Assembly (NCBI GenBank): GCA_018433765.1
Contig: JAHDQO010000010.1
Location: forward strand, 62,001 to 126,000
DNA: 64,000 nucleotides
Source: Tissierellales bacterium
GTDB taxonomy: Bacteria > Bacillota > Clostridia > Tissierellales > Sedimentibacteraceae
Direction of reading: 5' to 3'
Under the pieces are notes generated by a model that saw only the letters and a list, made by a program, of their open reading frames with translations, ran no database searches and was not told the DNA's origin. Position numbers and translations under genes: made by a program. Positions 42,187-51,590 of the stretch are shown here, one piece after another; the stretch's first letter is position 1, and each line of letters starts with the position of its first letter.

Positions 42187-44451
42187 ATGAGTTCTGAAAA
42201 TATAAGCTTTGATAAACATAATAAGGTAGAGAAAACGAAAGACAAAGATGATGATACTATAGATAAAATAGGGGTTAATAACATACAACAAGACATTATA
42301 GTAAATAACGAAAAAGAAGTGAAAGAATGCAATAAAGAGTCTAATTTTAAGAATTTATTTGAAAATATGCTCTATGGATTTGCTGTGCATAAAATGATAT
42401 TTAATGAAAACGGAAATCCAAAAGATTTTATTTTTTTGGATATAAATTCTGCATTTACTGATATAACAGGATTAGGTAAGGATGTATTAGGAAAAAGAGT
42501 TTTGGAAGTACTGCCAAATATAGAGAAATATTGGATAAACAAATTTGGACAAGCCGTTAAAACTAATGAAATTCAGAAATTTGAAGATTATATGCAGGAA
42601 TTAAATAAGATTTTTTCTGTTACGGTATTTTCACCTAAAAAAGGGTACTTTGCAACTATTATTGAAGATGTAACTGACTTCAAGAAAAGAGAAGTCGATT
42701 ATAGAAATATTTTTGAAAATTCACCAATAGGTATTTTTAAAACTACATTTCAAGGAGAGTTAATAAGTTATAATACTGCTTTTGCTAAAGTGTTTGGTTT
42801 TAGAGATATTGAACAAATGTCCAGAAATGTTAAATATGTTTATGATTTATATGGAAATAAAAAAGATCTTCAAAAAACTTTAGAACTATTATCAACTAAA
42901 AAAAGAATAAAGGACAAAATTTTTAAAATAACAGATATGTACAATAAACTTATGATGTGTAAAATGAATTTAATATATTATAAGGATAAAATATTGGACA
43001 AAGATATGATAGAAGGAACTGTTGTAGATATTACTGAAGACGTAAAAAGAAAAGAAATGATTAAAATCAGTGATAAAGGTTTAAAACTAATTGTAGATGC
43101 CTCTGATATAGCTAGTTTTGATTTTAATCTTGAAACAGAAAAGTTCAATTATAGTGGTTATTTATTCAGACATTTAGGGTATACAAATAATGATATTAAA
43201 TATACTAAAGATTATATTTTTTCTTTAATTCATCCAGAAGATGAGCTAGAATTTAGAAAAAGAATGTTAAATGTATATAATAATTTAGATAAAGATATAA
43301 TGGAATACAGAATAAAATCGCATAATGGAGATTTTTTTTGGGTCAGGATTACTGTACAAGCAGTTAAAAGAGATAATATGGGTAGAGCTTTAAGAATATT
43401 TGGTGCTCTCAGAATAATAAATGAAGACAAAAGTAAACAAGGTAGAATCAAATATTATACAGAACATGATACATTGACTGAGTTGTATAATAGAAATCAT
43501 TTTAAAAATACTATGATAAAAGTTACGGTGAATGAGCCTACAGGTATGATTATATATGACTTTGATGGATTAAAAATGTTAAATGATACGTATGGATTTC
43601 ATGCAGGTGATAAAGCACTCAAAACTTTTAGTGATACTTTGAGGAGAATTTATTCTGAAAACAGCAAAATTTTTCGAATAGGTGGAGATGAATTTGCTGT
43701 AATTATTCATAATAAGGATAGAGAATATATAGAGCAAAGAATGGACTTATTGAGAACAGAGATAAGGAAAATTGATTCAATACAAGGGTTTAGTGTATCA
43801 GGAGGATACAGTTATTGTCATAACAATGAAATTATGGAAAGACTGTACAGGGAAGCAGAGGAAGCAATGTTCAGGAGAAAACTTCTTAAAGGTAAAAGCT
43901 TTAGAAGTGAGATGATAAAATCCTTGAAAGCAACACTTAACGAAAAAACTCATGAAACAGAAAAGCACAGCAGTAGAATAGAGCAAATAGCAGTTAAGAT
44001 AGGATATAAACTAAATTTAGATAGTAAATCGTTGGATGATTTAAGACTTATGTCTGTTCTGCACGATATCGGAAAAATAGGAATACCTAATACAATATTA
44101 AATAAACCAGATAAATTAACAGAAGAAGAATGGAAGATAATGAAACAGCATAGTGAAATTGGTTATAGAATTGCTGTAAATATGAGAGATTTGTCAGGCA
44201 TTGCAGAAGGAATATTGTATCATCATGAGAGGTGGGATGGTGGTGGATATCCTGAGGGCTTAGGAAAAGAAAAGATACCATTGATATCAAGAATCATTGC
44301 CGTTTCCGATGCGTATGATGCTATGACAAATGATAGAGCGTATAGAAAAGCTATGAGTTGTGAAGATGCACTTAAAGAGATAGAAGTAAATAGTGGAACA
44401 CAATTTGATCCAGTTGTAGTAGACGCTTTTTTTAAAACTTATAAATCTTAG
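42187..44451 (+). CDS. PAS-GGDEF-HD-GYP cyclic-di-GMP protein
   Basis: 754 aa cytoplasmic sensor. Charged N-terminus, then three PAS-like segments (about 55-160, FENMLYGFAVHKMIF; 165-290, RNIFENSPIGIFKTTF; 295-415 with the PAC stretch MEYRIKSHNGDFFWVRI). Then a GGDEF domain with intact RIGGDEFAV near residue 497, and an HD-GYP domain with LHDIGKIG (about 625), HHERWDGGGYPEGL and DAYDAMTNDRAY. Both synthetase and phosphodiesterase motifs look catalytic, so it could make or break c-di-GMP depending on the signal. No membrane helix. Followed by nagA after 20 bases, possibly co-transcribed. Confidence 0.93.
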   Translation: MSSENISFDKHNKVEKTKDKDDDTIDKIGVNNIQQDIIVNNEKEVKECNKESNFKNLFENMLYGFAVHKMIFNENGNPKDFIFLDINSAFTDITGLGKDVLGKRVLEVLPNIEKYWINKFGQAVKTNEIQKFEDYMQELNKIFSVTVFSPKKGYFATIIEDVTDFKKREVDYRNIFENSPIGIFKTTFQGELISYNTAFAKVFGFRDIEQMSRNVKYVYDLYGNKKDLQKTLELLSTKKRIKDKIFKITDMYNKLMMCKMNLIYYKDKILDKDMIEGTVVDITEDVKRKEMIKISDKGLKLIVDASDIASFDFNLETEKFNYSGYLFRHLGYTNNDIKYTKDYIFSLIHPEDELEFRKRMLNVYNNLDKDIMEYRIKSHNGDFFWVRITVQAVKRDNMGRALRIFGALRIINEDKSKQGRIKYYTEHDTLTELYNRNHFKNTMIKVTVNEPTGMIIYDFDGLKMLNDTYGFHAGDKALKTFSDTLRRIYSENSKIFRIGGDEFAVIIHNKDREYIEQRMDLLRTEIRKIDSIQGFSVSGGYSYCHNNEIMERLYREAEEAMFRRKLLKGKSFRSEMIKSLKATLNEKTHETEKHSSRIEQIAVKIGYKLNLDSKSLDDLRLMSVLHDIGKIGIPNTILNKPDKLTEEEWKIMKQHSEIGYRIAVNMRDLSGIAEGILYHHERWDGGGYPEGLGKEKIPLISRIIAVSDAYDAMTNDRAYRKAMSCEDALKEIEVNSGTQFDPVVVDAFFKTYKS

Positions 44452-44471
44452 GAGGAAATAGTAAATCAAAA

Positions 44472-45611
44472 ATGAAAAAATTAGTTATTAAAGGTAGCAA
44501 TATATATACATCTTTAGGTAGAAAAAAAGGATTTATTTTAATAAATAATAAACACATAGAAGAAATAAATGAAAATATAGATATAAATAATGACTATGAA
44601 ATATTAGATGCAGAAGATAATTATGTTATACCGGGATTTATAGATATACATATACATGGTGCTGGTGGATATTCTGCTAGCACAAATGATAGTAATGAAA
44701 TTCTTCTAATGTCAAAATATTTAGCTAAAAATGGAGTAACAGGTTTTCTGCCAACTATTGGAAATGGAAATAAAGATAAGATAATTTCAGATATACGAAC
44801 TATATGCAAAGCTATTGGAAATGAACAAGGTGCAAAAATACTTGGTATACATTTAGAAGGACCATTTTTAAATCCTGATATGAAAGGAGCTTTCAACAAG
44901 GAAGATTTAATAAAGCCAAGTGTTGAGATAATGAAGGAATTCATTGATGCTTCTGAAGGAAATATTAGGAGAGTATCAATGGCACCAGAGTTAGAAGGTT
45001 CAAAAGAGCTAATTGAGTTTTTAGCTAAAGAACAAATAGTTGTAGCTGGTGCACATACAAATGCTTCTTATGAAGAAACTATAAAAGGAATAGATTGGGG
45101 TATAACTTTATCTAATCATACTGCTAATGCACAAAAAGGTATTCATCATCGTGAACCGGGAGCTTTAGGAGGATATTTAATAGATGATCGTGTAAATTGT
45201 GAAGTAATTGGTGATTGTCTGCATGTTCATCCAGAAATACTTAAGTTAATAATAAAAATAAAAACTCCAAAAAGAACCTGTGTTGTGTCAGATTCAATGT
45301 TAGCTGCGGGGTTAAAACCGGGTAAATACACATTTATGGGTAATGAGGTTATAGTTGACGAAAAGGGATACTGTAGATATAAAAATGGAACAATTGCAGG
45401 AAGTTCAGCTAAAATGGATAAGATATTCATAAATCTTATTAAATTAGGATATAGTTTTGAGGAAAGCATAGTGATGAGTGCTCTAAATCCTGCATTGTTT
45501 AGCAAAATAACTTTAAAAGGTATTATACAAGAAGGAATGTATGCAGATATAATAATTTTAGATAAAAATATGAATGTAGTTAAGACAATTATTGAGGGAA
45601 ATATTATTTAG
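44472..45611 (+). CDS. nagA: N-acetylglucosamine-6-phosphate deacetylase
   Basis: 379 aa amidohydrolase: GlcNAc-6-P to GlcN-6-P plus acetate, in amino-sugar and cell-wall recycling. Motifs: PGFIDIHIHGAGGY (HxH, about 55-68), LEGPFLNPDMKGA (Glu metal ligand, about 128), AGAHTNASYEE (His), LSNHTANAQKGIHHREPG, and catalytic Asp in VVSDSMLAAG (about 275). AGGAGG lies 15 bases before the ATG, an unusually long spacing. No nagB or transporter is adjacent. Confidence 0.93.
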   Translation: MKKLVIKGSNIYTSLGRKKGFILINNKHIEEINENIDINNDYEILDAEDNYVIPGFIDIHIHGAGGYSASTNDSNEILLMSKYLAKNGVTGFLPTIGNGNKDKIISDIRTICKAIGNEQGAKILGIHLEGPFLNPDMKGAFNKEDLIKPSVEIMKEFIDASEGNIRRVSMAPELEGSKELIEFLAKEQIVVAGAHTNASYEETIKGIDWGITLSNHTANAQKGIHHREPGALGGYLIDDRVNCEVIGDCLHVHPEILKLIIKIKTPKRTCVVSDSMLAAGLKPGKYTFMGNEVIVDEKGYCRYKNGTIAGSSAKMDKIFINLIKLGYSFEESIVMSALNPALFSKITLKGIIQEGMYADIIILDKNMNVVKTIIEGNII

Positions 45612-45619
45612 TAATTTTT

Positions 45620-45660
45620 ATATCACCAACCGTTTTAGAAAGCGGTTGGTGATATTTTTA
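45620..45660. terminator. Terminator after nagA
   Basis: ATATCACCAACCG / CGGTTGGTGATAT (45620-45632 / 45643-45655) 13-bp stem then TTTTTA; may also serve folT from the other side. Confidence 0.88.
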
Positions 45661-45730
45661 TGCTACTTGGTTTTGTGAATAATAGCTGTATTGATATTAT
45701 ACAGTTAATATTTTGCATTATCTTTTATTA

Positions 45731-46504
45731 CTATTCAATTCTCAAAGCTTTTATTAAGATAACTAAAACAATAGAAAATAAAGGAATCATAATATAATTA
45801 GTAACTATCCTAGTAGGTAAAAATATTAAAAAACCCTTACTAAAAAGAATTGAGAGAAAATAAGTATTTAGTATCAAGGAAGTTATAATTTGAGTGATAC
45901 AAACAGTTGAATAAATTTTATCAAATGAATATAAAATACTCCTATTTTTAAAGTTTTTAGAAATATATATTGGTAAAATAATATATCCAACAGTAACGGC
46001 TAAAAATATTATAGTTACAAATGCTGGAACTTTATTATTATTAAAATATATTCCATTATTAAAAGTTAAAACTCCTTTCATATAAAATGCTGAAGTTAAT
46101 AATATTGAAATAAATATTATAAAAATAGCATTAATAATATTGAAATTAACTTTATTGTCAATTTTGCCTGAACGAATAAGTTTATAAAATAATCCGGGTA
46201 TCATACCTGTCAGTGCAGTACTAAGAGTAAATGCAGGATGATAAACTCCTCCTTGAGGATTAATAAAATATCCAATAATGTCAGCTATTCCTCCAGATAA
46301 AAACCCCGCAATAGGACCATAAATAATTCCAGCTAAAATTATAGGTATATTAGAAAAATTAATTTTCAAAGCTGGGAATCCTACTATAGGTATAACAAGT
46401 CCCAAAATTCTTGCAAGTATAATACTTACAGCTGTTAAAAAACTTAAACTAGTTAATGTTTTGGTTGTAAAAAATTGTGATGAATTTAAAGTATTACTCT
46501 TCAT
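45731..46504 (-). CDS. folT: ECF transporter S component, folate (FolT)
   Basis: 257 aa, about six hydrophobic helices. Family motifs: FPALKINFSNIPIILAGIIYGPIAGFLSGGIADIIGYF (conserved core, cited in part) and GGVYHPAFTLSTALTGMIPG. FolT binds folates and works with the shared EcfA/A'/T module, which is not in this window. Length exceeds the ~175-aa FolT norm because of a longer loop and extra helices in the second half. Regulation by a THF riboswitch directly upstream strongly supports the folate assignment. SD AAGGAGG. Confidence 0.92.
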   Translation of the reverse strand: MKSNTLNSSQFFTTKTLTSLSFLTAVSIILARILGLVIPIVGFPALKINFSNIPIILAGIIYGPIAGFLSGGIADIIGYFINPQGGVYHPAFTLSTALTGMIPGLFYKLIRSGKIDNKVNFNIINAIFIIFISILLTSAFYMKGVLTFNNGIYFNNNKVPAFVTIIFLAVTVGYIILPIYISKNFKNRSILYSFDKIYSTVCITQIITSLILNTYFLSILFSKGFLIFLPTRIVTNYIMIPLFSIVLVILIKALRIE

Positions 46505-46511
46505 AAAAAAA

Positions 46512-46661
46512 CCTCCTTAAAATTGTAGTGAGTAATACTTCCGCAAATTAAAAGGAGTTTCCTAGTAAACAGCGGAAGCGATAAGATACCGCAGAATTAA
46601 TATTCTTTCGTTTAAGAGCAACCTCCCATCTCTTAACACTTTACGCATCTTACCTACTCTG
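46512..46661 (-). promoter_or_regulatory. Tetrahydrofolate (THF) riboswitch of folT
   Basis: Read on the minus strand from 46661: GTAGGTAAGATGCG, TAAAGTG, AGAGATGGGAGGTTGCTCTT, ACGAAAG, then GCGGTATCTTATCGC, matching the class-I THF aptamer core (GUAGAU-like P2 half, CGUUAAGUGU-like, GAUGGGAUGUCG-like and CGAA/GCGGU elements). P2 is TAAGAT/ATCTTA. Expression platform: CTTCCGC (minus, 46578-46572) can pair with GCGGAAG (46544-46538), and an anti-SD CTCCTTTT (46557-46550) can pair with the SD AAGGAGG (46518-46512). This suggests translational control, off when THF is bound. Confidence 0.88.
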
Positions 46662-47023
46662 TTATTTAATTAAACTAAAAATTTGTTTTACTTTATATAA
46701 CATAATAATATAATAATGATGAAAAGTCGATAATTTGTCGATAATAATTTTTAAAAGTTTTGTTATTAATTTCTATTAGAATAAAATGTAATTCTTGATA
46801 TTTGTTATCAAATTTTATATACTATAATGTATTAGTAGTTTATTATGATAAAAAATGATATAGCAAAGAATAATTGTCATGGAATAACGCTTATTATATA
46901 TGAACTATGTTAAATGTATTTGTAAATACATTTAGGTGAAGATGATACACATGAAGGATGGATATTTGAGGTACAATAGATTTTAAATTGAAATCTAATA
47001 ATACTATGAAAGAAGGAAATTAA
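46662..47023. other. Divergent intergenic region
   Basis: Holds promoters for folT (minus) and the DUF1385 gene (plus), neither with clear boxes. A 10-bp inverted repeat AAATGTATTT / AAATACATTT lies at 46912-46933. An 11-codon frame at 46951-46986 behind AGGTGA is too short to support. In many clostridia rpmE lies upstream of DUF1385; it is not here. Confidence 0.35.
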
Positions 47024-47947
47024 GTGGGAGAAACAAAAAGAACAAGCATTGGAGGTCAAGCCTTAATAGAGGGTATAATGATGAAAGGCCCATACAAACT
47101 TGCGACAGCAGTAAGACGTCCAGATGGAGAAATTGAATTAAAATCTCAAAAAATAAGTTCAGTTTTTAAAGGCAAGCTTTCAAAGATCCCTTTGGTAAGG
47201 GGAAGTATAATGCTTATTGATGCAATGGTTACTGGTATTAAAGAATTAATGTATTCAGCTGAATTTTATGAAGATGAATATGAAGAGGATAAATTAGACA
47301 AATTTTTAAAAAAGGTGTTTAAAGACAAAGCTGAAAAAGCCATTATATATACATCTATAGTTTTAGCGTTGGTTTTTTCTATAGGTATATTCATAATAGG
47401 TCCATCATTATTAACGAACTTTTTAGTAAATAAGATAAACAATTCAATTGTATTAAATCTTATTGAAGGTATATTAAGAGTTGCACTTTTTATTTTATAT
47501 GTAGTGCTTATATCTAAAATGGATGATGTTTATAGGGTGTTTCAATATCACGGGGCAGAACATAAAACTATATACTGCTATGAGAATGGTGAAGAATTAA
47601 TAGTAGAAAATGCAAGAAAATATTCAACACTTCATCCCAGATGTGGAACAAGCTTTATAGTAAATGTGCTTATTATAAGTATAATAGTATTTTCGTTTTT
47701 TGGATGGCCTGGTCCCTTAAAAAGAATACTTATCCGACTAATAGCGCTACCAGTAATTGCAGGTATTTCTTATGAAATAAATAGATTTATAGGACGAAGT
47801 GACAGTAAAATAGCTAGAATATTTGCTTATCCAGGATTCTTGATTCAAAAAATTACAACAAAAGAACCTGATGATTCTATGCTTGAAGTAGCAATTGTAG
47901 CATTATCAGATGTTATTCCAGAGAATAGGAATGACGATGTATGGTAA
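47024..47947 (+). CDS. DUF1385 (YqhQ) membrane protein
   Basis: 307 aa. GTG start after AAGGAAA. Hallmarks: SIGGQALIEGIMMKGP at residues 6-21, PLVRGSIMLIDAMVTGIKEL, and the metal-motif-like YHGAEHKTIYCYENGE (about 182) plus ARKYSTLHPRCGTSF. Four or so membrane helices (residues 105-165 and 210-250). A conserved protein of unknown function next to prmC and prfA in many clostridia. Its end overlaps prmC by 7 bases. Confidence 0.9.
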   Translation: MGETKRTSIGGQALIEGIMMKGPYKLATAVRRPDGEIELKSQKISSVFKGKLSKIPLVRGSIMLIDAMVTGIKELMYSAEFYEDEYEEDKLDKFLKKVFKDKAEKAIIYTSIVLALVFSIGIFIIGPSLLTNFLVNKINNSIVLNLIEGILRVALFILYVVLISKMDDVYRVFQYHGAEHKTIYCYENGEELIVENARKYSTLHPRCGTSFIVNVLIISIIVFSFFGWPGPLKRILIRLIALPVIAGISYEINRFIGRSDSKIARIFAYPGFLIQKITTKEPDDSMLEVAIVALSDVIPENRNDDVW

Positions 47948-48828
47948 AAAAGACTGTAGAGCAAATTCTGAAAGAAGGCGTACAGCTTATTGAAGAAAGG
48001 GATTATAATAATCCCTTTCTTGATGTTCAAATTATTTTAGCTTATTTAATAAAAAAAGACAGAATATATTTACATATACACAAGGACGAAATAGTTAAAA
48101 AAGATGTCGAAGAAGAATATTTTGAGATGATAAAAAAGAGAAATATAGGTTATCCTTTACAATATATGATTAATAAACAAGAATTTATGGGATTAAATTT
48201 TTATGTTGAAGAAGGTATACTTATACCAAGACCTGATACTGAAATATTAGTAGAGAAAATTATTAATATAGTTAAAGATAAGTTTATTAATAAAGAAGTA
48301 AGTATTTTAGATATAGGTACAGGAAGCGGAGCAATAGCAGTAAGTTTAGCATACTACTTAAAAAACTCTAAGGTTACGGCTGTAGATATTTCAGATCAAG
48401 CAGTTAAAATAGCCGCAATAAATGCAGAAAAAAATGAAGTGAAAAATATTAAAATAATTAAAGGGGATTTATTTAATAATCTAAATTTAGAAAGTGAAAA
48501 ATTTGATATAATAGTATCAAATCCACCATATATAGAAACTGATGAAATAGAAAAACTTCAAAAAGAAGTATCAGATTTTGAACCTAAAAAAGCACTCGAT
48601 GGAGGAAAAGACGGTTTAAAATATTATAAAGAAATAGTTAAAAAATTTAGTCAGTTTTCTAATTCAAAAAGTATATTGTCGATGGAAATTGGGTATAACC
48701 AAGGAAAAGCAGTGAAAGATATTTTACAAAATTCTAATTTATTTGATAATATAGAAATAGATAAAGATTTATCAGTAAATGATAGGGTAATTACAGGGTA
48801 TAGGAATAATTTAAGAGGTGAACAATGA
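47941..48828 (+). CDS. prmC: Peptide chain release factor N5-glutamine methyltransferase
   Basis: 295 aa. Methylates the Gln of the GGQ motif in release factors, consistent with prfA three genes downstream. N-terminal helical substrate domain (QYMINKQEFMGLNFYVEEGILIPRPDTE), SAM motif ILDIGTGSGAIAVSLA (about 121), and catalytic NPPYIE (about 194). Starts within the DUF1385 gene and overlaps the next gene by 4 bases (ATGA), so translation is coupled. Confidence 0.95.
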   Translation: MVKKTVEQILKEGVQLIEERDYNNPFLDVQIILAYLIKKDRIYLHIHKDEIVKKDVEEEYFEMIKKRNIGYPLQYMINKQEFMGLNFYVEEGILIPRPDTEILVEKIINIVKDKFINKEVSILDIGTGSGAIAVSLAYYLKNSKVTAVDISDQAVKIAAINAEKNEVKNIKIIKGDLFNNLNLESEKFDIIVSNPPYIETDEIEKLQKEVSDFEPKKALDGGKDGLKYYKEIVKKFSQFSNSKSILSMEIGYNQGKAVKDILQNSNLFDNIEIDKDLSVNDRVITGYRNNLRGEQ

Positions 48829-49535
48829 TAAAGAAAGGCAGATTATATGGCATTGGAGTAGGACCGGGAGATTCAGAAATGCTTACTTTAAAAGCATATA
48901 AAATACTAAATGAATCAGATATAATTTTTTGCCCTGAAAAAAATAAGGGTCAAGGTAGTTTTGCATATGATATAATTAAATCAAAGATAAAAGAAAATAT
49001 AGAAATAAAGTATTTGACATTTCCAATGAAGTACAATCAAAATGAATTGAATAAATCTTGGGAAGAAAATGCTAACGAAGTGTACGAAGAAATAAAAAAT
49101 GGTAAAATTGTTTCAATAATTACCATAGGTGATCCAGCAGTTTACAGTACATATATGTATCTAATTTCATTCTTAAAGGATAAAGGAGTAGATATAAATA
49201 CTATATCTGGAATACCATCTTTTTGCTATATGGCTGATAGTCTAAATTTACCTATCGCAGAATGGAATGAAGCTTTTGCAGTTGTACCTTTGAGAAAGGA
49301 CAATATAAAACTGCTTGAAGATACACTTGATATTATAGATAATGTTATAATAATGAAACCTACTAATAATTTAGAAGGTTTGATAAAAGTTATAAAAGAA
49401 AGAAAATTACAAGATAACTTTATTTTGATGATGAAATGTGGAACAAATGAAGAAAAAGTGATTAAGAATGTTGATAACATTAAAAATATCCCTTATCTTT
49501 CGTCAATAATAATAAAAAAGAATAGGAAAATATAA
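48825..49535 (+). CDS. Precorrin-2/cobalt-factor II C20-methyltransferase-like protein
   Basis: 236 aa tetrapyrrole methylase: GRLYGIGVGPGDSEMLTLKAYKIL (residues 5-28 region), ADIIF-type DIIFCPEK, the TIGDPAVYSTYMYL motif (about 106), and SGIPSFCYMADSLNLPIAEWNE, all typical of CbiL/CobI, which add the C20 methyl of the corrin ring. No other cobalamin genes are nearby; it sits between prmC (4-base overlap) and a nitrilase-family gene. Either it serves a cob cluster elsewhere or it has been recruited to another role. Confidence 0.85.
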   Translation: MIKKGRLYGIGVGPGDSEMLTLKAYKILNESDIIFCPEKNKGQGSFAYDIIKSKIKENIEIKYLTFPMKYNQNELNKSWEENANEVYEEIKNGKIVSIITIGDPAVYSTYMYLISFLKDKGVDINTISGIPSFCYMADSLNLPIAEWNEAFAVVPLRKDNIKLLEDTLDIIDNVIIMKPTNNLEGLIKVIKERKLQDNFILMMKCGTNEEKVIKNVDNIKNIPYLSSIIIKKNRKI

Positions 49536-49538
49536 ATT

Positions 49539-50345
49539 ATGGAATCAGGTGTTAAATTATCTGTTGCTCAAACTCAGTGTGTAGTAGGTGATATACCTAA
49601 GAATTTGAATAATATAAAAAAATATGTTAAAAAAGCAGTTGAAGATAACTCTAATTTTATTATATTTGGTGAAAGTGCTTTAACAGGATATACTTCAAAT
49701 AAGGAAAATATCTGTTTTATTAACAAGGAAGATAGTATATTTACTGAATTAAAACATACAGCCAAAAAAGGTAATATTAACATTTTATTTGGTGCTAATA
49801 TAATAGATAACAATAATACATATAATTCATATATATGTGTAGATAATAATGGCGAAATATCATATTACAATAAAACACATTTAGGAAAAAAAGAAGAACT
49901 AATTTTTAAAAAAGGTAATGTTCTGAGGGTTTTTGAAAACAGTGTAATGAATTTTGGATGTGCTGTATGCATAGAAAGCCATATACCAGAAATATTTACT
50001 TATTATTCTGCAAAAGGTGCAGAAATAGTATTTGTACCATTCGCATCTCCTATAGTTTCAGGAAGCAGAAAAGATATATGGGAAAAATATTTAAGGGCTA
50101 GAGCTTATGATAATGGTATTTATATTGCTGCTGTTAACATTGTAGGAGATAACGGAGTAGGTTTAGAATTTTCTGGTGGTATGATGATTGTAGATCCAAA
50201 AGGCAATGTTATTGATGAATATTATGATAAAAAAGAAAAAATTATAACAGTAGAAGTATCTAGAGAATATATTAGAAAGATAAAGAGTAATAAGAAAAAT
50301 TTTTTCAAGTATAGAAGATATGAATTGTATAATATTGATTATTAG
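49539..50345 (+). CDS. Carbon-nitrogen hydrolase (nitrilase superfamily)
   Basis: 268 aa. Catalytic triad elements: Glu in FGESALTGYTS (about residue 45), Lys in YNKTHLGKKEE (about 112), Cys in GCAVCIESHIPE (about 146). Also the fold-typical RARAYDNGIYIAAVN and MMIVDPKGNVI. It hydrolyses an amide or nitrile; branch 10-like, substrate not deducible. It starts 3 bases after the CbiL-like gene, so it belongs to the DUF1385-prmC-cbiL-like operon. Confidence 0.88.
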   Translation: MESGVKLSVAQTQCVVGDIPKNLNNIKKYVKKAVEDNSNFIIFGESALTGYTSNKENICFINKEDSIFTELKHTAKKGNINILFGANIIDNNNTYNSYICVDNNGEISYYNKTHLGKKEELIFKKGNVLRVFENSVMNFGCAVCIESHIPEIFTYYSAKGAEIVFVPFASPIVSGSRKDIWEKYLRARAYDNGIYIAAVNIVGDNGVGLEFSGGMMIVDPKGNVIDEYYDKKEKIITVEVSREYIRKIKSNKKNFFKYRRYELYNIDY

Positions 50346-50365
50346 GTAAGCTTAAACACAGCAAT

Positions 50366-50394
50366 TTGCTTACAAAACAATCATGTGATATAAT
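50366..50394 (+). promoter_or_regulatory. prfA promoter
   Basis: TTGCTT (50366-50371), 17 bases, TATAAT (50389-50394). A GTAAGC/GCTTAC inverted repeat just upstream (50346-50372) may terminate the preceding operon. Confidence 0.6.
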
Positions 50395-50425
50395 ACAAAA
50401 TCGATATACTAAATGAGGTGAAACT

Positions 50426-51496
50426 ATGTTAGAGAAACTAGATTTTCTTGAAGAAAAATATAAAGATTTAAGCAATAAAATAGCTGATCCAGAAATTATT
50501 AGTCATACACAGAAATGGCAGAAGCTTGTTAAAGAACATTCCCAAATTGAGCCGATAGTAATAAAATATAGAGGATATAAAGAAGTAACAGATCAGCTTT
50601 CAGAAGCAAAGGAAATGCTTAAAGATAAATTAGATGATGATTTTAAAGAAATGGTTAAAGAAGAAATTAAAGAACTAACCGAAAAAGAAGAAGTATTAAC
50701 TGAAGAATTAAAAATTCTCCTTGTACCGAAAGACCCTAATGATGCTAAAAATGTAATTGTAGAAATAAGAGCAGGTGTTGGTGGAGATGAAGCAGGACTA
50801 TTTGCAGGTGACTTATTTAGAATGTATTCTCGTTATGCAGAGAGACAAAGATGGAAGATTGAGCTTATGAGTTTAAGCGACCAGGGAGTTGGAGGATACA
50901 AAGAAGCAATATTTATGATTAAAGGTAAAGGTGCATATTCTAGGCTTAAATATGAAAGCGGTGTTCATAGAGTTCAAAGAGTGCCATCTACTGAATCAAG
51001 CGGTAGAATACACACTTCATCTGCTACAGTTGCAGTACTACCAGAAGCAGATGATATAGACATAGAAATAAGTCCTAATGATGTTAGAGTTGATGTGTTT
51101 AGATCATCAGGTAATGGAGGACAGAGTGTAAATACGACTGACTCAGCAGTAAGACTTACACATATACCATCAGGTATAGTGATTTCATGTCAAGATGAAA
51201 AATCGCAGTTGAAGAATAAAGATAAAGCATTTAAAATATTAAAGGCTAGATTATTTGATAAATATCAGCAGGAACAAAATGCAGAAGTAGCAGAAGCAAG
51301 AAAAAGTCAAGTAGGTTCAGGAGATAGAAGCGAAAGAATTAGGACATACAATTTTCCACAGGGAAGAGTAAGCGATCACAGAATAAACCTTACTTTATAT
51401 AAACTAGAAGCCTTTCTTGACGGAGATTTAGACGAAATGATAGATGCATTAACTACATCAGATCAAGCAGAAAAACTTAAAAAAATAGAAGACTAA
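50426..51496 (+). CDS. prfA: Peptide chain release factor 1
   Basis: 356 aa RF1, reading UAA/UAG. Landmarks: helical N-terminal domain, [24 protein letters not shown], stop-codon tripeptide region [18 protein letters not shown] (PxT of RF1; RF2 would have SPF), and GGQ in [18 protein letters not shown] (about residue 233). SD GAGGTG. Target of the PrmC encoded upstream. Confidence 0.96.
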   Translation: MLEKLDFLEEKYKDLSNKIADPEIISHTQKWQKLVKEHSQIEPIVIKYRGYKEVTDQLSEAKEMLKDKLDDDFKEMVKEEIKELTEKEEVLTEELKILLVPKDPNDAKNVIVEIRAGVGGDEAGLFAGDLFRMYSRYAERQRWKIELMSLSDQGVGGYKEAIFMIKGKGAYSRLKYESGVHRVQRVPSTESSGRIHTSSATVAVLPEADDIDIEISPNDVRVDVFRSSGNGGQSVNTTDSAVRLTHIPSGIVISCQDEKSQLKNKDKAFKILKARLFDKYQQEQNAEVAEARKSQVGSGDRSERIRTYNFPQGRVSDHRINLTLYKLEAFLDGDLDEMIDALTTSDQAEKLKKIED

Positions 51497-51513
51497 AATT
51501 AAGATAAAGAACT

Positions 51514-51572
51514 AAAAGATAAAAGTTAAGAGTTATTATTAATACAACTAAACTTTTATCTTTTTTACTTTT
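51514..51572. terminator. Terminator-like inverted repeat after prfA
   Basis: AAAAGATAAAAGTT (51514-51527) and AACTTTTATCTTTT (51551-51564), 14-bp perfect with a 23-base loop and trailing TTACTTTTT. The arms equal the GATAAAAGATAAAAGTT dispersed module, so the terminator appears built from two opposed copies. Confidence 0.6.
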
Positions 51573-51590
51573 TCGATTTTAACTGTTCAC

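Noticed and set aside
46942-46986. 11-14 codon frame upstream of DUF1385, considered as an rpmE remnant or leader peptide
   Set aside because: Too short, no codon bias for one amino acid, no terminator or pairing downstream, and no similarity to the L31 N-terminus.
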